Assembly: GCA_032017425.1 (NCBI GenBank)
Contig: DALZPW010000004.1
From: Faucicola tetraodonis
GTDB taxonomy: Bacteria > Pseudomonadota > Gammaproteobacteria > Pseudomonadales > Moraxellaceae
Direction: 5' to 3' (one strand)
DNA: 64,000 nt
Part shown: positions 28,512-37,561 of the stretch, piece by piece
Numbering within the stretch: the stretch's first letter is position 1
Layout: each line of letters starts with the position of its first letter
Made by a program: the position numbers and the translations under genes
The notes under the pieces: generated by a model
What the model saw: the letters and a program-made list of their open reading frames with translations, nothing else
The model's database searches: none
What the model was told of the DNA's origin: nothing

Positions 28512-29170
28512 TTTGCCACCTCGATTGCCCCAGCTTGGTTGACGATAATGGGATTGCCAACCGCAAAGGTTTGTTTGTCGGCATTAGTTTTTTGGATGCT
28601 GATTTGCACCGGTGTGGCCTCGCCTGTCCCAAACCACACCACAGGCGGTGCTTCGCTGCCGCTTAACCAGCTGGCGGTGGGTTGGGTACTTTGGGCGGTG
28701 GTGGTGTTAAATGGGTTATCGAGTGGGCGGATTTTGACGTCAAGATTGTCTGGCACATCCAGCGGTGCGATTTGTTTTTCTATCACCCATTGTGGTGGCG
28801 CAGGTTGCGAGGTTATGGGGGCATTGGCATTGCGAACAGCACTTTGAGAATGGGTAAAGGCGTTTTCTAATTTAACCACCACCAGCTGATTGGGCGCGTC
28901 ATTTTGCGGCAGTTTGATTGCCAGCCCATAGGGCTGCATGCGTTCTGTTGATAACAAGCGTACATAATCAAGATTACTGGTCAGACGCTCATAAAATGCC
29001 GTGTTTCTACGATTTTCACTACCCCCTACCGATAAACTCATCATCCCAGCAAAAATAGACAAAATGACGATAACCACCATGATTTCGATTAAGGTAAAAC
29101 CCTGTTGCCCACCCATCGCACTGGGTGCGGGAGTGAAAGTTTTACAAGACCGACCAAACAGCAATCGCAT
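28508..29170 (-). CDS. gspH: Type II secretion minor pseudopilin GspH
   Basis: A 220-residue first gene of the minor-pseudopilin operon. The prepilin site is QQG|FTLIEIMVVIVILSIF, followed by a GspH/FimT-type C-terminal domain. The ATG at 29170 was preferred to a TTG six codons earlier. The four genes overlap by 1-4 bases and so are translated in a coupled way. The other secretion genes (gspC-G, L, M) are not in the window, as is common in Moraxellaceae, where the system is split over several loci. Confidence 0.9.
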   Translation of the reverse strand: MRLLFGRSCKTFTPAPSAMGGQQGFTLIEIMVVIVILSIFAGMMSLSVGGSENRRNTAFYERLTSNLDYVRLLSTERMQPYGLAIKLPQNDAPNQLVVVKLENAFTHSQSAVRNANAPITSQPAPPQWVIEKQIAPLDVPDNLDVKIRPLDNPFNTTTAQSTQPTASWLSGSEAPPVVWFGTGEATPVQISIQKTNADKQTFAVGNPIIVNQAGAIEVAK

Positions 29171-29253
29171 CGTTATGCACTCAGACAAAACAGGGATAAT
29201 TTATAAAGCTTAACCGGGGTTGATGATAGTTAACTAGTATTCTTTGACATCCA

Positions 29254-29955
29254 CTATTTGACATTGCGCGGCGTCAGGCTTGATTCAGTCTGTGAATTTG
29301 CCGTATTAGTAGCAGCGTTTGATTGACTCGCCCCAGTAGGCGCATCGACTGATTGTACCGCAGCAGGGTATTGCTTGGGAATGTCTAAAATATGCTGAAC
29401 CAAGGCAAAACGTAAAGTATCGCGGCGACCGAGATAGCGTTGATAAAAACTAGAATTTAGCAGTCCTGCACCGCCTTGCCCCATCGCCCAAATGGTTGAC
29501 AGATAGTCTCGGGTACTCATGGTACTGTGTAGCGATTGCAGGTATTCAGCCGTGGTATTGATTAATCGCTTCATGCGTTCACGGCGAATTTCATACAACT
29601 GCGAAAAAAGCTTATTAAGCCCTACGGCAGAGTTGGCTAAGCGTTCTTCGATTTGGTTGAGTAATATGGCTTTTTGCGGATTGATCAGTTGAAACAGTGT
29701 AAGACGTGCCACGCCTGCGGCAGGACAATCGCCGACTTCGCTCAGCGCAAGTAGTTGTTGCTCATGACGGATAATGATGCGTAAAAACAATTCATCTTTG
29801 CTGGTAAAATGCTTGTAGAGCGTACCTTTGGCTAAGTCTAGCTGCTCGGCTAGACTATCTAGGGTGATATCGCCTTCCCCAGACTCTAATAGCAACTGCT
29901 CGGCAACTGCCAATATAACTTCTTCACGATTTTTGAATTGTTGTTGACGACTCAT
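29254..29955 (-). CDS. TetR-family transcriptional regulator
   Basis: A 233-residue regulator with the N-terminal TetR helix-turn-helix (about residues 10-57; LAEQLDLAKGTLYKHFTSKDELF) and a helical ligand-binding domain. A low-complexity Ser/Thr/Asn/Gln tail follows from about residue 200. The ATG at 29955 has GGAG eight bases upstream. The gene lies 83 bp upstream of gspH on the same strand. Control of the secretion genes is possible but not shown. The 246-bp gap upstream (29956-30201) holds no gene. Confidence 0.88.
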   Translation of the reverse strand: MSRQQQFKNREEVILAVAEQLLLESGEGDITLDSLAEQLDLAKGTLYKHFTSKDELFLRIIIRHEQQLLALSEVGDCPAAGVARLTLFQLINPQKAILLNQIEERLANSAVGLNKLFSQLYEIRRERMKRLINTTAEYLQSLHSTMSTRDYLSTIWAMGQGGAGLLNSSFYQRYLGRRDTLRFALVQHILDIPKQYPAAVQSVDAPTGASQSNAATNTANSQTESSLTPRNVK

Positions 29956-30201
29956 TGATTACTCCATCAGTCTGTTCTAGTAGCCCCTATTGTTGACGAG
30001 ACCCGTTACATCAACCCATCTACGCACAACTGTTAAATGATAAAAAAATGCTTGCATAGTAATCTAGCTTACTAACCTCGCTTAGTAACATAAGAGCAAG
30101 GTTGCTACGTATGATACATGACTGATGAGTCATTGCCAAATGTTTTATCACATAAATTTTATTACCTACTTAACAAAGTATAAAGATTTCGTTAACTATT
30201 T

Positions 30202-30987
30202 TTAAGCGTATTGATGTAATAATGCGTCAAAATTTTGATGGGTTAAGTGGGCGAACTCATCCACTGGCATGTCATAATGCTTGGCGAGAAAATCCGCCAC
30301 ATAGGGCACAAAAGCAGGCTCGTTAGATTTACCGCGTTTGGGCACCGGCGCTAGATATGGGCTGTCGGTTTCAATCAAAATGCGATCTTTAGGCAGTTTT
30401 TTCGCCACTGCTTGTAATTCAGTGGCATTTTTAAAGGTCACAATCCCTGATAAAGAAATATAAAAACCCAAATCCAAGGCTTTTTTGGCGGTCTCATAAT
30501 CTTCCGTAAAGCAATGAATAATGCCATGCTCGGCTTTTTCTGCTTTTAATAAATCCAACGTATCGTGTTTCGCCTCACGAGTATGGACAATAATGGGTTT
30601 TTTTAGGTGCTGACTGGCATGGATATGGCGGGCAAAGCTCGCTTTTTGTTCTATGCTGTTTTCTGTTGACCAATAATAATCTAGCCCTGTCTCGCCAATC
30701 GCCCAAACATGCGGCTGATTTGCCATTTCAACGAGTGTCTCAACCGTTGCACTTTGTAGCATAGCAATGTCTTCGCAGGGATGCACGCCCACACTCATCC
30801 CCAACGTTAGCCCGTGAATTTTTGTATTGATAATCTCATAAATAGCATCGTATTCATCCAGCTCACACATAATCGCCATAATCCGCTGTACATTGGCATC
30901 CTTGGCGGCTTGTAAGGCTTGACAGATATCACCTTGATATTTTTCTAAATCCAAACGGTTTAGATGGGCATGGGTATCGGTAAACAT
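30202..30987 (-). CDS. TatD-family metal-dependent hydrolase (YcfH-like)
   Basis: A 261-residue TIM-barrel metallohydrolase. The N-terminal metal site THAHLN, the GETGLDYYW segment, the HTREA and HCFTE motifs and the final ETDSPYLAP are all intact. TatD relatives show 3'-5' exonuclease or D-aminoacyl-tRNA-related activities; the native substrate of this branch is uncertain. The ATG at 30987 has AGAGAG six bases upstream. It lies 78 bp downstream of hemW, so the two may share a transcript. Confidence 0.92.
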   Translation of the reverse strand: MFTDTHAHLNRLDLEKYQGDICQALQAAKDANVQRIMAIMCELDEYDAIYEIINTKIHGLTLGMSVGVHPCEDIAMLQSATVETLVEMANQPHVWAIGETGLDYYWSTENSIEQKASFARHIHASQHLKKPIIVHTREAKHDTLDLLKAEKAEHGIIHCFTEDYETAKKALDLGFYISLSGIVTFKNATELQAVAKKLPKDRILIETDSPYLAPVPKRGKSNEPAFVPYVADFLAKHYDMPVDEFAHLTHQNFDALLHQYA

Positions 30988-31065
30988 ATCACTCTCTTTT
31001 TTTAATTGATTGACGCTTAAATAAGGCTGCCGTGCATAAATTCAATTAAATGCACCGTCAAAGCG

Positions 31066-32214
31066 TTAATCATCGGGTAAAAATTCTTGCAACACTTGGT
31101 TTAAAAATAAAAACCCTTGCGCTGTGCAGTGGATATGGTCACCGCTTAACTCAACCAAACCACGATTGTGTAGTTTTATCAATTGCGGCTCAATGGCTGA
31201 CCATGCCAAGCCTGTTCTCTGTGTCCAAAACTGTTTGGGCACGCCATTTTTTAGCCTCAGCCCATTCATCATAAATTCAAACGGTAAATCAGACGGCTCG
31301 ATGGCTTGCCAACCTATCGCCGACTGATTAACCCTATAATCTTTTGGCGAGCGAGATTTGCTAAACCGGTAAATGCCATCAGGCCGCGTGACTTTACCAT
31401 GCGCGCCTGCCCCAATCGCCAGATAATCGCCAAACTGCCAATAATTGAGATTATGCTGACTGGGCTGAAAATCTGCCTGCCTTGACCATGCCGACACTTC
31501 GTATTGCACAAATCCATTGGCCTTCAAAAGCTGAGCGCCTTGCTCAAAAATATCCACCAATATCTCGTCATCGGGCAAAATCGGCGTATTGCGATAAAAC
31601 ACGGTATTGGGCTCAATGGTGAGCTGATACCACGAAATATGCGAAACGCCCAAATCAATCGCTTGCTGCAAATCGCTCAGCGCGTCTGCCAATGTTTGGT
31701 TAGGCAAGCCATGCATTAAGTCGACATTTAACTTTTTAAACCCTGCTTGCTGGGCATTGGCAATAGCTAAAAGCGCTTGCTGCGGGTTATGAATCCGCCC
31801 CAAGGCAGCAAGTTTTTGGGTTTGAAAACTTTGCACACCTAGCGACAACCGATTGATACCCACCGCTAAATACTCATGAAATGGCGCATGCTCCACGGTG
31901 GCAGGATTGGCTTCCATGGTGATTTCACAATCGTCAGTCAGTGTTAACTGAGCATTGATACCCGCAAAAAGCTGCTGATATTGCGCAATGGGCAGTAGCG
32001 ATGGCGTGCCGCCCCCAATAAAAATGGTGGCTATCTTGCGCCCTTGTACAAAGCTTAGCTGAGTTTTTAAATCGTCTAATAAGGCATCGACATAGCCTAC
32101 AAAATCAATCGGTGTACGGCTTTCATGTGAGTTAAAATCACAATACGGACATTTTTTAACACACCAAGGAATATGGATATAAAGCGATAAAGGGATAAGG
32201 TTTGGATTTGGCAT
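31066..32214 (-). CDS. hemW: Radical SAM heme chaperone HemW
   Basis: A 382-residue protein with the radical-SAM cluster motif CxxxCxxC at Cys18, Cys22 and Cys25 in PWCVKKCPYCDF, the glycine-rich GGGTPSLL, and the NRLSLGVQSF motif. HemW binds heme and delivers it to respiratory enzymes. It was formerly annotated as an oxygen-independent coproporphyrinogen oxidase, but HemN's extra N-terminal motifs are missing here. Start at the ATG 32214; the ribosome-binding site is weak. Confidence 0.93.
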   Translation of the reverse strand: MPNPNLIPLSLYIHIPWCVKKCPYCDFNSHESRTPIDFVGYVDALLDDLKTQLSFVQGRKIATIFIGGGTPSLLPIAQYQQLFAGINAQLTLTDDCEITMEANPATVEHAPFHEYLAVGINRLSLGVQSFQTQKLAALGRIHNPQQALLAIANAQQAGFKKLNVDLMHGLPNQTLADALSDLQQAIDLGVSHISWYQLTIEPNTVFYRNTPILPDDEILVDIFEQGAQLLKANGFVQYEVSAWSRQADFQPSQHNLNYWQFGDYLAIGAGAHGKVTRPDGIYRFSKSRSPKDYRVNQSAIGWQAIEPSDLPFEFMMNGLRLKNGVPKQFWTQRTGLAWSAIEPQLIKLHNRGLVELSGDHIHCTAQGFLFLNQVLQEFLPDD

Positions 32215-32412
32215 TAATCAGTAACTAATTCATTTGATTGATAATTTAACACGCTATAGCCAATAATTTTTTGATGATAATCGTTACTATTTGGCTATAC
32301 TTTAAAAAATAACAATGGTAGCATAGCCCCAAACTTTTATTTTGATTTTATTTAATAATTTATCGCTATTTATTACTGCTATTTCATCTATTATCAAGGA
32401 AGGATTGTCATC

Positions 32413-33483
32413 ATGTCATATAACCAAGCGCCTGATAAAAAAGCGCCATGTAAAAAGGTGCCTTACAAAAAAGCGTCTTATAAAATAGGCATGCTAACTG
32501 CGCTCACCATCGCCCTATCTGCGTGTGGCGGCTCAGGTAGTGAGACTGTCGACAATGCCCTAAATGACGCCAACGATAGTTATAAAAACATTGCAAGGGA
32601 TGTGCGCGCTGCCTACAAAAAAGTCGAGGATAAATTAACCAATAAAGAAAAAAGCATGGCAGAGATTTTACAAAGTATCTTTTTGCCCGAAGACAGCTTA
32701 GATAATTTTTTGGACAAAATCACCCCAGAAGGCGGTAAAGGAGGGTTGTATGTTGGCTATTTTGTAGAAGACAACGACAACGAGCCCAATGATAGCGACC
32801 TGGGCGTGGTGTATTTTGATATTGGCAATGATTATGCCGCCTCGGTGTATGGTCAAATGAGCTATCAACAAAAAACTTGCCAAGACCCAAACACCTTAAC
32901 CACAGAAAAAATCTCTATTAAAACTGACGAAGCGATGGGTGGTGTGTTGTCTGGCACACTCGACCCAGCAGCAAAATTTGATAATACGGTGCTTAAATTT
33001 TTACAGTTTGACGAATTAAAAACCTCTGTGGCAGGCATACCATTTAATGGCGATTATAATAGCAATCGCGATTATTGGGATGGTCAATATAGTTATCAGC
33101 TGGGTGTCGATTTTGGCAGAGCATTATCTGACAATAAAGACGGCTGTGATGTCAACTATACCTTAGGCGGCGATGGCGATTTTAAAGTATTGCCACTCAC
33201 TGCTACTGTCGGCAATTTAGGCGTTAATCTCACGGGAACAGGTAGTACCCTAAACCTCAATTGGACTGCGCCTGCCAGCACCGCTCGCACGCTTGTCACC
33301 CAAATCAACTTGGATAAAGCCACTGACCGCGGTATGGGTTTTGTACGCACTAACCAATTAACCTATGGCACTACTTTTACACCCTTTGTGGATGCCACCA
33401 AAGCCAATTACGCGTTTGTGGTACAAACCTTTGATGCGACCAATAAACTGACAGGCTATCAAGCCATGATTAAAGCGCTTTAA
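32413..33483 (+). CDS. Putative lipoprotein of unknown function
   Basis: A 356-residue protein not recognised as a known family. An unusually long Lys-rich n-region made of three repeated pentapeptides (DKKAP, CKKVP, YKKAS) precedes a hydrophobic core and a lipobox LSAC, then a Gly/Ser linker. A helical segment follows (about 45-100), then a beta-rich body with many Asp/Asn/Gly and a C-terminal part (about 265-356) that resembles an immunoglobulin or fibronectin-III-like sandwich. The start is certain: AAGGAAGGA lies just upstream. It is transcribed alone, between its own leader and a very strong terminator. Confidence 0.8.
   Translation: MSYNQAPDKKAPCKKVPYKKASYKIGMLTALTIALSACGGSGSETVDNALNDANDSYKNIARDVRAAYKKVEDKLTNKEKSMAEILQSIFLPEDSLDNFLDKITPEGGKGGLYVGYFVEDNDNEPNDSDLGVVYFDIGNDYAASVYGQMSYQQKTCQDPNTLTTEKISIKTDEAMGGVLSGTLDPAAKFDNTVLKFLQFDELKTSVAGIPFNGDYNSNRDYWDGQYSYQLGVDFGRALSDNKDGCDVNYTLGGDGDFKVLPLTATVGNLGVNLTGTGSTLNLNWTAPASTARTLVTQINLDKATDRGMGFVRTNQLTYGTTFTPFVDATKANYAFVVQTFDATNKLTGYQAMIKAL
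32434..32478. repeat. Three tandem 15-bp units at the lipoprotein N-terminus
   Basis: Units start at 32434, 32449 and 32464 and share a (T/G)A(T/C)AAAAAAGCG-like core. They encode the Lys-rich pentapeptides before the signal-peptide core. In-frame copy change would alter the charge of the n-region. Confidence 0.7.
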
Positions 33484-33496
33484 AAGCTATTGTTGT

Positions 33497-33545
33497 AAAA
33501 AAGCCTTTATCAAATTGTAGCGACATTTGATAAAGGCTTTTTTAT
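33497..33545 (+). terminator. Strong intrinsic terminator
   Basis: A perfect 19-bp stem (33497-33515 with 33525-33543) around a 9-base loop, ending in a T run just after the lipoprotein gene. Its symmetric A/T flanks would also work on the other strand. Confidence 0.92.
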
Positions 33546-33692
33546 GTTGATGCTATTACAATCAAACGCTAACTTTTTTGACCTGTTAATTTGCTGACCT
33601 GTTAAACAATAAATTAAACAATAAAAAATCATGCCGTAAAATCTGTTAAACTGCCGCCTTTATTGAATTTTCAACGAATATTTGGTCATTAC

Positions 33693-35063
33693 ATGCTGTC
33701 AGCTATTGCTCGTCAAGACTTAAAACAATTATTTGTCTTGACCTTACCTATTTTAATCACCCAGATTTGCCAGTCAGGGCTCGCCTTGGTCGACACCTTA
33801 CTCGCTGGGCAAGTCTCCGCGCTAGATTTATCGGGCGTGGCAATCGGCGCGGGTATTTGGATGCCCACTTTTTTGCTAGCAGTTGGTATTTTGCTTGCCA
33901 CCACGCCATTGATTGGGGAAGCGATTGGTCAGCAGCAACTACAAAAAGTGCCGTTTATTACCCAACAATCGCTGTGGCTGGCACTTATCATCGGTATTAT
34001 AGGTTTTGTGGCGGTCAATCAGCTGCATTATTTGTTTGATTGGATGAAGGTACCGAAGGATATTCAGCATATCGCGCAAAAATTCTTGTTTGGTATCTCT
34101 TTTGGGTTTCCTGCAGTCTGTCTATATACCTCGCTGCGCTGCTACACCGAAAGCTTAAAACATCCCACCGTGGTCATGGTGATTAGCCTCATTGGTTTGA
34201 TTTTAAATGTGCCGCTTAGCTATGCGTTTATTCATGGCGTCACCCTCGGTGAAACTGTGCTGATTCCTGCTATGGGCGGCGCAGGCTGTGGTTTTGCCTC
34301 TGGGATTGCGTTATGGATAAATTTATTGATGTTGGTAAGCTATTTGACTTTAAGCCCCCAGTCAGATTTTGCCAACCAGCGCTTTTTTGCCAATTTTGCT
34401 GGCATGGATTTTGCGCAGTTGCGTCAGCAATTATCGATTGGTATTCCCATTGGCATGTCGATTTTTTTTGAAGTGAGCGCGTTTAGTCTAGCCTCCATTA
34501 TCATCAGTCCACTGGGTGAAATCGCGGTGGCAAGCCATCAGGTAGCGTTGACGATTTCATCGCAGTTATTTATGTTCCCGTTTTCAGTGGCGATGGCGCT
34601 CACCATCATGGTGTCAAATCGCTATGGCGCCAAAGATTACCGAGAGCTTAAGCGCATCAAGCTCATTGGCATTGCCGTAGCCACGTCATTTGCGGTAATT
34701 AGCATGCTGTCAACTGCCATTTTTCGGCAAACGCTGCCAACTTTCTTTAGTGAAAATCCCCAAGTGATTCAGCAAGCCGCGCTATTGTTATGGTTTGCTA
34801 CCGTGTATCAGTTGTTTGATGCCTGGCAGGTCAATTTTGCGGGGATTTTGCGCGGTATGCAAGATACCACAGTGCCGATGTTTATCACCTTGTTTTGCTA
34901 TTGGGTGGTGGCGATTCCGCTGGGTACCTATTTGGTGCGCCATACCGATATGGGGGCTAAAGGGTTTTGGATCGCGCTGGTTGCAGCGCTGGGATTGGCG
35001 TCACTGCTGTTAGGAACGCGTTTATTACGTCAGCAAAAACGCTTAAAAATGGCTTGGCAATAA
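33693..35063 (+). CDS. MATE-family multidrug/sodium antiporter (NorM-like)
   Basis: A 456-residue membrane protein with about 12 transmembrane segments in two halves. It begins with the MATE signature LPILITQICQSGLALVDTLLAG, and the second half repeats the motif (IPIGMSIFFEVSAFSLASII). NorM-type pumps export cationic drugs and dyes using sodium or proton gradients; the substrate range is unknown. The ATG at 33693 is chosen over an upstream in-frame TTG at 33663. A 210-bp gene-free gap follows. Confidence 0.92.
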   Translation: MLSAIARQDLKQLFVLTLPILITQICQSGLALVDTLLAGQVSALDLSGVAIGAGIWMPTFLLAVGILLATTPLIGEAIGQQQLQKVPFITQQSLWLALIIGIIGFVAVNQLHYLFDWMKVPKDIQHIAQKFLFGISFGFPAVCLYTSLRCYTESLKHPTVVMVISLIGLILNVPLSYAFIHGVTLGETVLIPAMGGAGCGFASGIALWINLLMLVSYLTLSPQSDFANQRFFANFAGMDFAQLRQQLSIGIPIGMSIFFEVSAFSLASIIISPLGEIAVASHQVALTISSQLFMFPFSVAMALTIMVSNRYGAKDYRELKRIKLIGIAVATSFAVISMLSTAIFRQTLPTFFSENPQVIQQAALLLWFATVYQLFDAWQVNFAGILRGMQDTTVPMFITLFCYWVVAIPLGTYLVRHTDMGAKGFWIALVAALGLASLLLGTRLLRQQKRLKMAWQ

Positions 35064-35227
35064 AAATAAGTCGGTAATAAAAATGACTTGAAAAAAATGA
35101 GTGGCAATGATTAGTAAATTTGCTTAGGCTATTTATTGTGAGTTATTCGTTATGGGTCATGGATTGATGACTATGTGTAAGGTATTAAACCGATGATTTT
35201 ATAGATATTTTAAATTAAAAATAAAGT

Positions 35228-35256
35228 AAAAAAGGGCTAACTAACGCCCTTTTTTA
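35228..35256 (-). terminator. Intrinsic terminator of cysK
   Basis: AAAAAAGGGC (35228-35237) pairs with GCCCTTTTTT (35246-35255) around an 8-base loop just beyond the cysK stop codon. Confidence 0.85.
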
Positions 35257-35273
35257 TCATTCATGAAAGTTTG

Positions 35274-36290
35274 TTAATTAAAGTTTTCGCCAGTGAAGAT
35301 ACCATCAAATAGCACACTGGTTAAATAACGCTCACCACTGTCTGGCAGAATAACCACAATGGTTTTGCCTTGCATCTCAGGGCGGCTTGCTAGTTGATAC
35401 GTCGCCTGCAGCGCTGCACCGCAAGAGATACCACATAAAATACCTTCTTGGGTCATCGCCCGTCTTGCCCATGCAATCGCATCATCGCCAGTTACCGTGA
35501 TGACTTCATCAAGCAAATCAAGCGCAAGATTTTTTGGGATAAAGTTGGCGCCAATCCCTTGGATTTTATGCGGACCTGGGGTGATGGGTTTACCTTCACG
35601 CGTCTGGGTAATAATCGGTGATTCCGCAGGCTCAACCGCGACGGTATAAAGCGGCTGATGTTTGATTTGTTTAAAATACCGGGCGATACCCGAAATCGTC
35701 CCGCCTGTACCCACGCCTGCCACTAGCGCATCGACCTTACCCGCTGTGGCATTAAAAATCTCAGGTGCGGTGGTTTTGACATGGGTGTCTGGGTTGGCAG
35801 GGTTATCAAACTGTTGCGGCAAAAAGTATTCGCCAGGATGGTTGTCATGAATTTCTTGCGCAGCTTCCACCGCGCCTTTCATACCTAGCGAAGGCTCAGT
35901 GAGCACCAAGTGTGCGCCCAACGCAGCCAGCACTTTACGGCGCTCCATACTCATCGAAGCTGGCATGGTTAGCGTGATTTTATACCCTTTGGCTGCGGCC
36001 ACAAACGCCAGCGCAATCCCCGTGTTGCCACTGGTCGGCTCGATGATTTGCATACCTGGCTTTAATAACCCTGCTTGCTCGGCGGCTTGCACCATGCCCG
36101 CACCGATTCGGCATTTGACTGAAAACGCGGGGTTACGGCTTTCGATTTTGGCAAGCACCGTCACACCCTGTGGCATGATATGGTTAAGACGCACCAGCGG
36201 CGTGTTACCAATCGCATCGGCATTGTTGGCATATACCGCTGTGCCAAGGTTGGCGGGTGCGGTGTAGTGATCATCAGGTTGTTGTAGCAT
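35274..36290 (-). CDS. cysK: Cysteine synthase A (O-acetylserine sulfhydrylase)
   Basis: A 338-residue fold-type II pyridoxal phosphate enzyme that makes cysteine from O-acetylserine and sulfide. The cofactor Lys59 lies in NPAFSVKCRIG, the phosphate-binding loop is GVGTGGTISG, and the substrate loop is EPTSGNTGIA. An N-terminal extension of about 20 residues precedes the usual start of the family. The ATG at 36290 follows AGGGAA by seven bases. It works with cysE (19.7 kb), although the two are unlinked. A LysR gene lies downstream on the same strand direction as the next unit. Confidence 0.96.
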   Translation of the reverse strand: MLQQPDDHYTAPANLGTAVYANNADAIGNTPLVRLNHIMPQGVTVLAKIESRNPAFSVKCRIGAGMVQAAEQAGLLKPGMQIIEPTSGNTGIALAFVAAAKGYKITLTMPASMSMERRKVLAALGAHLVLTEPSLGMKGAVEAAQEIHDNHPGEYFLPQQFDNPANPDTHVKTTAPEIFNATAGKVDALVAGVGTGGTISGIARYFKQIKHQPLYTVAVEPAESPIITQTREGKPITPGPHKIQGIGANFIPKNLALDLLDEVITVTGDDAIAWARRAMTQEGILCGISCGAALQATYQLASRPEMQGKTIVVILPDSGERYLTSVLFDGIFTGENFN

Positions 36291-36489
36291 AAGTATTCCC
36301 TTTTTTTTGAGGTATTATTGAATGATTTTACGGCAGTGATTTTGCGGTGTCTAACGCCATTTGGTAAATTCCATATATCAAAAAGCATTAATATACGGGT
36401 CTGTAATACAAAGCCGTAATACGGTGCTATAAGAAAGTTTATCAAATATTTATAGCCTGTTGATTAAACTTTCCTAATAAACTTACCCA

Positions 36490-37389
36490 TTAAATTTTAT
36501 TATTAGCTTGGCGCTGTATTACGTTTAACCAAGCTTGCATCGCTGGGGTCAGCGGTCGGTGTTTTCGCCATGCCATCACCATTTGCCAAGTCAAATTGGG
36601 CTGGATAAGCGGCAGGCAAACCAGCTGTTTGTCATCGAGCTTATCGGTGTAATATTTGGGCAGTAGCGTCACCCCCATGTTTTTTTTCAACAAGGTTGTC
36701 AATAGTTGCCATTGGTTGGTGTGGCAAACGATATCGGGTTCAAAGCCGAGTTTTTGGCACTCTTCGACAATCATTGAGGTAAATGACGAATGGGACGCAA
36801 ACAACATCAACGACGCATTTTTTAAGGATTTTAAAGTCACTTGTTTGATGGTATAGCCCATATGCTGCCGGTGTGCCACCATCATAATGGGATAATCGCA
36901 TACCGGGATATAATCAAAGTCCTCTTCAATCGGTTGCATCAAGGTACACACATCAAGCGTATCATCGAGCAAGGCTTGTTTTAACGACTCTGCGCCATCT
37001 TCTAGCAACGACAGCTCAATATGGCGATGGATTTGATAAAACTCAAAAATCGCATCGCTCAACAACTCACCCCCGAGTGGTGACAACCCTAGCCGCAGCT
37101 GCCCGCGATCCATGTGCTGATATTGTGTCACCGTCTGCTCAAGGTAGCCGACTTGTTGCAGCACCGTCTGCGCCTGCTCATATACCAATGCACCAATTTC
37201 GGTCAGCGCAATATCCCGCTTGCGGCTCATCAGTTGCTTATCAAACAGCGCCACCCCCAGCGTATCTTCCAAATTAGAAATGGCTTTGGTGACGGTTGGC
37301 TGCGTCAAATTCAAGGTATCGGCGGCATGAGAAAATCCGCCGGTCTTCACCACAGTGATAAAGCATTGAAGTTGTTTTAAGGTCATCAT
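36490..37389 (-). CDS. LysR-family regulator (CidR-like)
   Basis: A 299-residue LysR-type protein with an N-terminal winged helix-turn-helix (about residues 5-62; ADTLNLTQPTVTKAISNLEDTLG) and a two-lobed effector domain. It is transcribed divergently from cidA-cidB with a 172-bp repeat-rich intergenic region. That is the classic arrangement for CidR-type activators of the holin-like operon. Regulation of cidAB is inferred from position. Confidence 0.9.
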   Translation of the reverse strand: MMTLKQLQCFITVVKTGGFSHAADTLNLTQPTVTKAISNLEDTLGVALFDKQLMSRKRDIALTEIGALVYEQAQTVLQQVGYLEQTVTQYQHMDRGQLRLGLSPLGGELLSDAIFEFYQIHRHIELSLLEDGAESLKQALLDDTLDVCTLMQPIEEDFDYIPVCDYPIMMVAHRQHMGYTIKQVTLKSLKNASLMLFASHSSFTSMIVEECQKLGFEPDIVCHTNQWQLLTTLLKKNMGVTLLPKYYTDKLDDKQLVCLPLIQPNLTWQMVMAWRKHRPLTPAMQAWLNVIQRQANNKI

Positions 37390-37408
37390 ATTTCTGAACT
37401 GCCCAAAA

Positions 37409-37471
37409 TAGCTTTATAGTGTTATAGCTTTGTTTTTTAGCTTTATAATTTTATAGTTTTGTAGCTTTATA
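37409..37471. repeat. TAGCTTTATA direct repeats in the LysR-cidA gap
   Basis: Three perfect TAGCTTTATA copies at 37409, 37438 and 37462 and a partial copy at 37425, in the divergent regulatory region. Spacings are 29 and 24 bp. They may be regulator contact sites or the product of slippage; the sequence cannot decide between these. Confidence 0.6.
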
Positions 37472-37561
37472 GATTTTACGCATAATTTTAAAAATATTAT
37501 TCATATTTTTTGTTAATGGGTTTTTTATACTAGATATCTCAATTGTTGATGACTTGTTTAC

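Noticed and set aside
31066..32214. Oxygen-independent coproporphyrinogen III oxidase (HemN)
   Set aside because: The length and N-terminal motif fit HemW; the extra N-terminal residues typical of true HemN are missing.
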